Made by a program: the position numbers and the translations under genes
Part shown: in pieces, positions 1 to 4,398 of the stretch
How positions within the stretch are numbered: the first letter of the stretch is position 1
How the letters are laid out: each line of letters starts with the position of its first letter
Notes under the pieces: model-generated
Databases searched by the model: none
The model's input: the letters and a program-made list of their open reading frames with translations, nothing else
What the model was told of the DNA's origin: nothing
Assembly: GCA_003554445.1 (NCBI GenBank)
Contig: PWGJ01000044.1
Span: 1 to 5,713 of the forward strand
Direction of reading: 5' to 3'
Source: Candidatus Nealsoniibacteriota bacterium
GTDB lineage: Bacteria; Patescibacteriota; Minisyncoccia; Minisyncoccales; PWPS01
Length of the DNA stretch: 5,713 nucleotides

Positions 1-1198
1 AATAGAGGATTATCGCGGCTTTATCAGTGCGAGCAATTATAGTAAAATAAACCACCTTTTTTCCAGGTTAAAAGATAAAAAAATAATACATATAAACTCA
101 ACTTCCGAAGGTGGAGGAGTGGCACAAATATTAAATAGTTTGGTGCCACTTTTTAATTCCGGAGGTCTTCAAGCCTCTTGGTATAAAATAGATGCTGAAA
201 AGAAATTTTTTGAAATAACTAAAAAAATACATCATTTATTTCAAGGAGGAAAGGTCTCTTTTACCAAAAAAGAGAAGGATTTATATTTAAAAGTAAATAA
301 AGGGATAGCACGAGAGTTGCAGAGGAAAGAGTTTGATTTATTGATGATTCACGACCCGCAACCGATGGGGCAGATAAAATTTTATAGAAAAGATGAGCCA
401 ACAATCTTAAGATTTCACCTGGACAGCTCTCAATACGAAGGTTCTTTTTTTGATTCCTTTATTGAAAGATACGATCATTTGATATACAGCGACAAAAAGC
501 ATGTAATAGATGGATTCGACGGCAATGTATTCGCACCGGCAATTGATCCTCTTTCGGACACTAACAAGCAGTTGAATAATTCAAAAAAGATAATCAAAAG
601 TTTAGGAGTAGATATAAAAAAACCGATAATCTCTCAAGTTTCCAGGTTTGATCTGTTTAAAAATCCTTCGGGTGTTGTTGATATATACGAAAAGGCTAAA
701 GAAATAATTCCCGATCTGCAATTGATTCTTTTCGGCATAGGGGGTGCTGAAGACGACCCGGAAGCTGAAGAAGTTTTTAAAAAGGTCAAAAGAAAGACCA
801 AAGAGAGAGAAGGAGTGCACCTATTTTTTTATCCGGAATCAATTAAAGAAATTGAAGCGAATGAGAAAGAGATAGTTAATTCGATTCAAAGAGAGAGTGA
901 CGTTATTTTACAAAACTCCTACAGAGAGGCTTTTGGGCTCACGGTGACGGAAGCGATGTGGAAAGGAAAACCGGTCGTCGGTTCTACCGGAGTAGGAATA
1001 AAAAAACAGATTACCAACGGGGAAAACGGCTTCATAATAAAAAGCTCCGATGAAGGAGCCAGTAAAGTGGTAGCTTTGATTAAGGATAAAGATCTATCAA
1101 AAAGAATGGGTAAGAGGGCTAAAAAGAGAGTAACCGAAGAGTACTTGCTAACCAGATTATTGAAAGACCATTTAACTTTCTACAGTGGAATCATTTAA
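1..1198 (+). CDS. treT: TreT-like trehalose synthase (GT4 glycosyltransferase), 5' partial
   Basis: Known members of this family (trehalose glycosyltransferring synthase) join an NDP-glucose donor and free glucose to make trehalose in the cytoplasm. The frame is open from the window edge (first full codon at 2), giving 398 visible residues against roughly 415 in archaeal TreT, so only about 15-20 N-terminal residues should be missing. The glycine-rich N-domain loop HINSTSEGGGVAQIL (nt 89-133) matches TreT HVNST-GGGVAEIL. HDPQP lies at nt 353-367. The C-domain has SQVSRFDLFK (nt 632-661) and the GT4 E-x7-E motif in REAFGLTVTEAMWKG (glutamates at nt 926 and 950). The GTG at 119 follows a purine-rich stretch that looks like a ribosome site, but it encodes the conserved Val of GGGV and is internal. 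The 3' end overlaps the opposite-strand CNNM gene by 27 bp. Family assignment is strong. Donor preference and direction of the reaction in the cell cannot be read from sequence, and another GT4 specificity is possible. Confidence 0.85.
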   Translation, partial: IEDYRGFISASNYSKINHLFSRLKDKKIIHINSTSEGGGVAQILNSLVPLFNSGGLQASWYKIDAEKKFFEITKKIHHLFQGGKVSFTKKEKDLYLKVNKGIARELQRKEFDLLMIHDPQPMGQIKFYRKDEPTILRFHLDSSQYEGSFFDSFIERYDHLIYSDKKHVIDGFDGNVFAPAIDPLSDTNKQLNNSKKIIKSLGVDIKKPIISQVSRFDLFKNPSGVVDIYEKAKEIIPDLQLILFGIGGAEDDPEAEEVFKKVKRKTKEREGVHLFFYPESIKEIEANEKEIVNSIQRESDVILQNSYREAFGLTVTEAMWKGKPVVGSTGVGIKKQITNGENGFIIKSSDEGASKVVALIKDKDLSKRMGKRAKKRVTEEYLLTRLLKDHLTFYSGII

Positions 1199-2194
1199 CC
1201 TTTTGGCTTTTTCACGTAAATCGACCTCTTCATCAAATTCATCAACCACTTCTCCTATTATCTGCTCTAGAACATCTTCCAAGGTTACAACCCCGGATGT
1301 TCCTCCGAATTCATCCTCAACTATCGCAAGGTGACACCGTTTTTTTTGAAATATGGGAATCAATCGGTCTATTTTGATGGATTCTTTAACGGTTATGACC
1401 TCCGAATTCATAAGCTCTTTTATATTTCTACTTTTTTTATCTTTTGCAAGATTGGTTAAAATATCTCTTCTATGACATATTCCGACTATCTCATCCAAAT
1501 TATCTTCATATATCGGCATTCTTGAATGAGAACTTTCATAGATATCTTCTTCTATTTCACCGAGACTTTTTTCCGCTTCTATTGCGTTTATTACGGTTCG
1601 GGGAGTCATTATGTCTTTAGCCTTTAAATCGTTGAGCATAAAAACTCTATTTATCATATCCTTTTCGTCCTTTTCTATAACTCCTTCCAGGTAGCCCAGC
1701 CGACTTAAAGTTTTAATCTCTCCTTCGGTTATTTTTCTTGTCTTTTTAGGGAAGGGCGCGGTTATCAATTCGATAAACCAGGTGAAAGGACGTAAAATTT
1801 TAGTGGCAAAAAGAACCGGTCGAGCTACCTTAAGGCTTATTGGGACAGCAAAGACATCTCCGATGGTTTTCGGTATTATTTCGGCAAAAATTATCACCAA
1901 AAAAGTGAGTATGGCGGAAACGATGCCCACTACCGAACTTCCCAGAGTTTGAGTAGTTATCATACCGACCAAAGCACTACCTGCCACGTTGAATATATTG
2001 GTAAAGACGACCAATACGGTAATCGATGGTCGCATATTCTTTTTAATTTTTAAAAGCGAAGCTGCTCCTGAAACTCCCTTTTCTTTAAGAACTTCCACTT
2101 TATTTATGGGGGCGCTAAATAGGGCAGCCTCACTGCAAGAAAAGATGGCTGACCCGATAATCAAAATTGCAATTGTGGCTATCAAAGTATTCAT
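1172..2194 (-). CDS. CNNM/CorC-family membrane protein (DUF21 + CBS pair), short form
   Basis: This is a 340-residue predicted inner-membrane protein of the CNNM/CorB/CorC (older label 'hemolysin C') family, whose members are linked to Mg2+ export or homeostasis. Residues 1-145 form the DUF21 transmembrane region, with hydrophobic segments near 3-24, 58-82, 88-110 and 117-145. Family-type polar motifs are SCSEAALFSA (19-28), TNIFNVAGSAL (65-75) and AEIIPKT (104-110); the Ser, Asn and Glu residues there are candidates for ion binding. A linker with DIMTPRT (194-200) leads into a CBS pair: CBS1 about 200-250 (SRMPIYEDNLDEIVGICHRRD) and CBS2 about 265-315 (LAIVEDEFGGTSGVVTLEDVLEQIIGEV). The protein ends in an acidic then basic tail and lacks the CorC_HlyC domain that brings typical members to about 420 residues. 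The ATG at 2194 is at the head of TM1 and only about 4 nt below the predicted transcript start, with no Shine-Dalgarno. Transport function is inferred from the family. Confidence 0.88.
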   Translation of the reverse strand: MNTLIATIAILIIGSAIFSCSEAALFSAPINKVEVLKEKGVSGAASLLKIKKNMRPSITVLVVFTNIFNVAGSALVGMITTQTLGSSVVGIVSAILTFLVIIFAEIIPKTIGDVFAVPISLKVARPVLFATKILRPFTWFIELITAPFPKKTRKITEGEIKTLSRLGYLEGVIEKDEKDMINRVFMLNDLKAKDIMTPRTVINAIEAEKSLGEIEEDIYESSHSRMPIYEDNLDEIVGICHRRDILTNLAKDKKSRNIKELMNSEVITVKESIKIDRLIPIFQKKRCHLAIVEDEFGGTSGVVTLEDVLEQIIGEVVDEFDEEVDLREKAKRLNDSTVES

Positions 2195-2204
2195 AATTTA
2201 AGTC

Positions 2205-2233
2205 ATTATATCATAAATAAAGATACGTATCAG
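2205..2233 (-). promoter_or_regulatory. Candidate sigma70-type promoter for the CNNM gene
   Basis: Read on the minus strand, a perfect TATAAT (plus 2205-2210) follows CTGATA (2228-2233, 4 of 6 to TTGACA) with a 17-bp spacer. Transcription would start near 2198, only about 4 nt before the ATG at 2194, so the mRNA would be nearly leaderless. Its upstream edge comes close to the tRNA-Pro terminator at 2244-2271, so the gene appears to have its own promoter after the rpmB-tRNA unit ends. Confidence 0.6.
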
Positions 2234-2243
2234 TTCAGTAAAT

Positions 2244-2271
2244 AAAAAAGCGGCCCGAAGGCCACTTTTTT
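2244..2271 (-). terminator. Rho-independent terminator after tRNA-Pro
   Basis: On the minus strand the RNA reads A6-GUGGCC-UUCG-GGCCGC-U6: a 6-bp GC-rich stem with one U-G wobble, capped by a stable UUCG tetraloop, flanked by an A-tract that can extend pairing with the terminal U-tract. On the plus strand the wobble becomes a C-A mismatch, so the hairpin is better suited to the minus strand. It begins 4 nt past the tRNA 3' end and closes the rpmB-tRNA-Pro unit. Confidence 0.9.
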
Positions 2272-2275
2272 CATG

Positions 2276-2349
2276 TCGGGCCGGCCGGATTTGAACCGGC
2301 GATCTCACCGCCCCCAGCGGCACGCCCTAAGCCTCTAGGCCACGGCCCG
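2276..2349 (-). tRNA. tRNA-Pro (anticodon GGG)
   Basis: The 74-nt minus-strand sequence folds as a cloverleaf. The acceptor is CGGGCCG paired perfectly with CGGCCCG, with discriminator A73. U8 and G9 precede a D arm GCCU/GGGC, and the T arm is GCCGG-UUCAAAU-CCGGC. The anticodon stem is UGCCG/CGGUG (its first two pairs U-G and G-U are wobbles), closing the 7-nt loop CUGGGGG with U33, anticodon GGG at plus 2313-2315 and G37. C1-G72, A73 and G37 are typical of bacterial tRNA-Pro. It should read CCC and CCU. CCA is not encoded (the next bases are CAT), so it must be added by the CCA-adding enzyme. Its 5' end lies 22 nt below the rpmB stop with no room for a separate promoter, so it is probably processed from the rpmB transcript. 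Confidence 0.93.
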
Positions 2350-2371
2350 GTTAAAGTCGATAAATTACCGA

Positions 2372-2584
2372 CTATTTGGAAAGCGCTTTTATGCATTTAG
2401 TGCAAGCTTTTACCTTCTTTCCTGCAAATTCCTTATAAGCCTTTTTCTGAACTGATTCCGGGATAAAAGTTTTTTGCAAGTTGGGCTTTCTTCTCTTTTT
2501 TCCGGTCGGATTATACTGACCTCTTGTTTTGGCGTAATTTCCAGCCAATTCTGATTTTTTGCTACAAATTTGACACTTAGCCAT
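2372..2584 (-). CDS. rpmB: 50S ribosomal protein L28 (bL28), zinc-ribbon form
   Basis: This is a 70-residue basic protein of the large ribosomal subunit. The N-terminus MAKCQICSKK and the core KKRRKPNLQKTF (29-40) are typical of bL28. Two CxxC pairs, C4/C7 and C61/C64, make the 'C+' type expected to bind one Zn2+. The length is normal for a short bL28 (usually about 60-78 residues). The ATG at 2584 is the natural start since MAKC is conserved. No Shine-Dalgarno precedes it (the bases just upstream are AGTTAAGAAT). The gene is followed after 22 nt by tRNA-Pro and then a strong terminator, so the two probably form one transcript from the promoter at 2645-2672. It is divergent from the M50 protease gene. 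The usual partner rpmG (L33) is not adjacent. Confidence 0.95.
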   Translation of the reverse strand: MAKCQICSKKSELAGNYAKTRGQYNPTGKKRRKPNLQKTFIPESVQKKAYKEFAGKKVKACTKCIKALSK

Positions 2585-2609
2585 ATTCTTAACTGATGCT
2601 GTAAAGATT

Positions 2610-2621
2610 CTGAAGCTTCAG
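2610..2621. repeat. 12-bp perfect palindrome in the rpmB leader
   Basis: CTGAAGCTTCAG is a perfect 12-bp inverted repeat located inside the predicted rpmB 5' untranslated region, about 17-28 nt past the predicted transcript start. As RNA it could form only a 4-bp stem with a 4-nt loop; as DNA it could be a dimer binding site. It may also be chance. Confidence 0.35.
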
Positions 2622-2644
2622 TTTGTTGATTAATACTGGAATCT

Positions 2645-2672
2645 ATTATACATTATAAACCTGCAAAGTCAA
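2645..2672 (-). promoter_or_regulatory. Sigma70-type promoter of rpmB-tRNA-Pro
   Basis: On the minus strand TTGACT (plus 2667-2672, 5 of 6 to consensus) is followed after 16 bp by a perfect TATAAT (plus 2645-2650). Transcription would begin near 2638, giving a 5' leader of about 54 nt before the rpmB ATG. A second TATAAT (2652-2657) sits 1 bp upstream of the first but has no suitably spaced -35. Confidence 0.75.
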
Positions 2673-2694
2673 AACTTTATTTTAAATTATTTTT

Positions 2695-2703
2695 TGTTAA
2701 AAT
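2695..2703 (+). promoter_or_regulatory. Candidate extended -10 promoter of the M50 protease gene
   Basis: TGTTAAAAT at 2695-2703 is an extended -10 element (TGn followed by TAAAAT, 5 of 6 to TATAAT). No good -35 hexamer lies 16-18 bp upstream. The predicted transcript start is about 2710-2711, on the ATG itself, so the mRNA would be leaderless. In an AT-rich stretch such a match can arise by chance. Confidence 0.4.
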
Positions 2704-2710
2704 TAATTTG

Positions 2711-3313
2711 ATGCAACAAAACATAGAAATACAAATTTTTATATATGCGATTGTAATTATGTCGGCTATATTTCATGAGTATGCTCATGCATGGATGGCG
2801 ATGTATCTGGGGGATCCGACAGCTAAAAATGCCGGCAGATTAACGCTTAATCCGATAGTTCACATTGATCCTTTCGGAACCATCATGCTTCCCTTGATTT
2901 TAATGTTAACCGGAGGCTTTTTTATCGGTTACGCCAAACCGGTTCCTTTTAACCCCTACAATTTGCGGGATCAAAAATATGGACCGGCTAAGGTAGCTGC
3001 CGCCGGGCCGGCCTCCAATTTGATTATCGCCTTGATATTATCGACTGCTTTGCGTTTCATGGCTTTGGATCCGCTTTGGGTGGTTACCATATCGTTGATA
3101 ATTTACGTCAATATAATTTTAGCCCTTTTCAACCTTATTCCGATACCACCTCTTGACGGATCGAAGCTTCTACGAATATTCACTTCCGTAGACTTGTCTT
3201 TCGGCAACAATATTTTGGGAGTGGTTGTCGCTTTAATGGTGGCATTCATCTTTTTACCGTCATTATCGGGAATTATATTTCATATTTTTACCGGAATGCC
3301 CCTTCCTTTATAA
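2711..3313 (+). CDS. Site-2 protease family protein (peptidase M50), membrane metalloprotease
   Basis: This 200-residue integral membrane protein belongs to the compact, PDZ-less M50 family (YwhC/S2P-like), zinc proteases that cut substrates within the membrane. The HExxH zinc site is H22-E23-Y24-A25-H26 inside the first hydrophobic segment, in the typical context MSAIFHEYAHAWMA. The third zinc ligand is D149 in NLIPIPPLDGSK (141-152). RLTLNP (43-48), HIDPFGT (51-57), YAKPVPFNP (74-82) and AAAGPASN (96-103) are also family signatures. Hydrophobic segments lie near 7-26, 55-75, 93-117, 122-143 and 166-193. All expected catalytic residues are present, so the enzyme looks active; its substrate cannot be inferred. 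ATG at 2711 is preferred over the in-frame TTG directly before it. No Shine-Dalgarno is present. It runs in the same direction as rpsL, 143 bp away, with no clear terminator between them, so some read-through is possible. Confidence 0.92.
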   Translation: MQQNIEIQIFIYAIVIMSAIFHEYAHAWMAMYLGDPTAKNAGRLTLNPIVHIDPFGTIMLPLILMLTGGFFIGYAKPVPFNPYNLRDQKYGPAKVAAAGPASNLIIALILSTALRFMALDPLWVVTISLIIYVNIILALFNLIPIPPLDGSKLLRIFTSVDLSFGNNILGVVVALMVAFIFLPSLSGIIFHIFTGMPLPL

Positions 3314-3332
3314 TTAATGGGTGCTAAAAACA

Positions 3333-3363
3333 TTGCAAAATTTTAAAAATAGTGTAATATAAT
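3333..3363 (+). promoter_or_regulatory. Candidate rpsL promoter P1
   Basis: A perfect TATAAT (3358-3363) lies 19 bp downstream of TTGCAA (3333-3338, 4 of 6 to TTGACA). The spacer is longer than ideal, but the -10 is consensus and the site lies in the only sizeable gap upstream of the ribosomal genes. Transcription would start near 3370 and give a leader of about 87 nt that contains the hairpin at 3377-3408. Confidence 0.55.
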
Positions 3364-3376
3364 GTAGCGTGGCTGA

Positions 3377-3408
3377 TGTCAGGAAAGAAGAAGTCTTTTT
3401 TCTTGACA
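3377..3408 (+). promoter_or_regulatory. 14-bp hairpin in the rpsL leader
   Basis: The arms TGTCAGGAAAGAAG (3377-3390) and CTTTTTTCTTGACA (3395-3408) are complementary over 14 positions, with two G-U wobbles and no mismatch, around the 4-nt loop AAGT. It would form in any transcript from P1. There is no U-run after the stem, so it is not a normal terminator. It could be a regulatory leader structure or a processing site. Its 3' arm also contains the TTGACA of candidate promoter P2. Confidence 0.55.
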
Positions 3409-3431
3409 ATTCTCCATCTATTTTGTAGTAT
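3403..3431 (+). promoter_or_regulatory. Candidate rpsL promoter P2
   Basis: A perfect TTGACA (3403-3408) is followed after exactly 17 bp by TAGTAT (3426-3431, 4 of 6 to TATAAT). Transcription would start near 3438 and give a leader of about 19 nt before the S12 ATG. The match competes with the view that TTGACA is merely the end of the leader hairpin's 3' arm. Confidence 0.45.
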
Positions 3432-3456
3432 TGTTTTACGATTGATTAAAATATAT

Positions 3457-3867
3457 ATGCCAACAATAAACCAGTTAGTAAGAAAAGGACGAAAGCAACC
3501 CAAGAAAAAGCAGAAATCACCTGCCCTGTCTTACGGTTTTAATAATTTAAAGAATAAGAAGTCACACTACCCCTCTCCGCAAAAAAAGGGGGTGTGCATT
3601 AAAGTTTCTACTGTCACACCTAAAAAACCGAATTCAGCGCTCAGAAAAGTTGCCAGAGTCAGACTTTCCAACGGAATGGAGGTAACAGCCTATATTCCCG
3701 GTGAGGGTCACAGTCTGCAAGAGCATTCGGTTGTGTTGGTAAGAGGGGGTAGAGTTAAAGACTTGCCCGGTGTCAGATATACGGTAATAAGAGGAGCGCT
3801 TGATTCCGAAGGAGTAGAGGGCAAGAAACAATCCAGAAGTAAGTACGGAACCAAAAAACCGAATTAA
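3457..3867 (+). CDS. rpsL: 30S ribosomal protein S12 (uS12) with CPR-like insertion
   Basis: This 136-residue protein of the decoding centre helps control translational accuracy. The start is ATG 3457 because MPTINQLVRKGRK is the conserved S12 N-terminus; an in-frame ATG at 3376 would add 27 hydrophobic residues unlike any S12 and would run through the candidate promoter and hairpin. Conserved blocks are TPKKPNSALRKVARVRL (54-70), YIPGEGH (79-85), RGGRVKDLPGVRY (96-108) and KQSRSKYGTKKPN at the end. Aligned with E. coli S12 (124 residues), 16 residues lie between PAL and PQKKGVC (25-40) where E. coli has 3, a 13-residue insertion. The positions at which streptomycin resistance arises, E. coli K43 and K88 counting Met, are K56 and K101 here, both wild type; D102 matches the Asp that can be methylthiolated. 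No Shine-Dalgarno is visible. The stop is 3 nt before rpsG. Confidence 0.97.
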   Translation: MPTINQLVRKGRKQPKKKQKSPALSYGFNNLKNKKSHYPSPQKKGVCIKVSTVTPKKPNSALRKVARVRLSNGMEVTAYIPGEGHSLQEHSVVLVRGGRVKDLPGVRYTVIRGALDSEGVEGKKQSRSKYGTKKPN

Positions 3868-3870
3868 ATC

Positions 3871-4347
3871 ATGTTTGCAGAAAAAGGAAAAAAATATAAA
3901 ACACATCCGATTGATCCCGACCCCAAGTATGACAATGTTGTGGTTGCGAAATTTATTAACCATATAATGAAAGACGGGAAAAAATCATTAGCCAGAAGAA
4001 TTCTTTATAATTCTTTTGATATCATAAAGAAGGACACCAAGGGTGATCCCGTAGAGACTTTCGAGCAAGCTTTAAATAATGTAATGCCTAAAAAAGAGGT
4101 CAGATCAAAGAGAGTCGGTGGTGCTACATATCAAGTTCCTTATGATGTAGATAAAAAAAGAGGAATGAGTCTTGCTATGAGATGGATTTTGGATGCTGCA
4201 CGAAGCAAGTCCGGATCTGCAATGGAGAAGAGATTGGCTGATGAAATCTTAGAAGCATCACAAAAACAAGGATCAGCAATCAAGAAGAAAGAAAACATGG
4301 AAAGAATGGCCGAAGCCAACAGAGCTTTTGCTTTTCTGGCCAAGTAG
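3871..4347 (+). CDS. rpsG: 30S ribosomal protein S7 (uS7)
   Basis: This 158-residue protein nucleates assembly of the 30S head by binding the 3' major domain of 16S rRNA and contacts E-site tRNA and mRNA. Recognisable blocks are DPKYDNVVVAKFINHIMKDGKKS (17-39), VRSKRVGGATYQVPYDV (78-94), SLAMRWILDAARSK (100-113) and MERMAEANRAFAF (143-155). It is full length (bacterial S7 is usually 155-179). The ATG at 3871 lies 3 nt after the rpsL stop, so translation is probably coupled to rpsL; there is no Shine-Dalgarno. The gene ends in tandem in-frame stops TAG-TAA (4345-4350). The 3-nt gap leaves no room for the intergenic S7 repressor site that E. coli has in this operon. Confidence 0.97.
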   Translation: MFAEKGKKYKTHPIDPDPKYDNVVVAKFINHIMKDGKKSLARRILYNSFDIIKKDTKGDPVETFEQALNNVMPKKEVRSKRVGGATYQVPYDVDKKRGMSLAMRWILDAARSKSGSAMEKRLADEILEASQKQGSAIKKKENMERMAEANRAFAFLAK

Positions 4348-4363
4348 TAAAAGTTTTAGTTCG

Positions 4364-4389
4364 AATGCTTGAAAAAGCATTTTTTATTT
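4364..4389 (+). terminator. Terminator-like hairpin between rpsG and fusA
   Basis: AATGCTT (4364-4370) pairs perfectly with AAGCATT (4375-4381) around a GAAA tetraloop (GNRA class), followed by TTTTATTT (4382-4389). The stem is 7 bp with only two G-C pairs, so it should terminate weakly or partially. It sits 17 nt after the rpsG stop and 10 nt before the fusA ATG. I find no convincing promoter between it and fusA, so it may act as an attenuator or mRNA processing/stability element within the operon. Confidence 0.65.
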
Positions 4390-4398
4390 GTAAAAAAT

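Noticed and set aside
119..121. GTG as start codon of the glycosyltransferase
   Set aside because: The upstream frame is open to the window edge and encodes conserved TreT residues; GTG is the Val of the GGGV motif.
602..820. Antisense open frame of 72 codons within treT
   Set aside because: It lies wholly inside a well-supported gene, has no family-like sequence and no start signals.
1989..2201. Plus-strand open frame of 70 codons opposite the CNNM gene
   Set aside because: It mirrors the membrane-segment codons of the real gene on the other strand and has no recognisable domain.
2708..2710. TTG at 2708 as start of the M50 protease
   Set aside because: An ATG follows immediately at 2711 and fits better; TTG adds one residue with no supporting signal.
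3376..3456. In-frame N-terminal extension of S12 (27 codons from ATG 3376)
   Set aside because: S12 begins with the conserved MPTINQL at 3457. The extension is hydrophobic, unlike S12, and spans a hairpin and a candidate promoter. A leader peptide is unlikely because there is no stop before S12.
3634..3963. Antisense open frame of 109 codons across rpsL/rpsG
   Set aside because: It is antisense to two highly conserved ribosomal protein genes and its translation resembles no known protein.
4140..4343. Antisense open frame of 67 codons within rpsG
   Set aside because: It is a shadow of S7 coding sequence with no independent support.
4369..4396. Promoter for fusA (TTGAAA then TAAAAA)
   Set aside because: The predicted transcript start would fall inside the fusA coding region, TTGAAA is part of the hairpin, and the -10 is poor.
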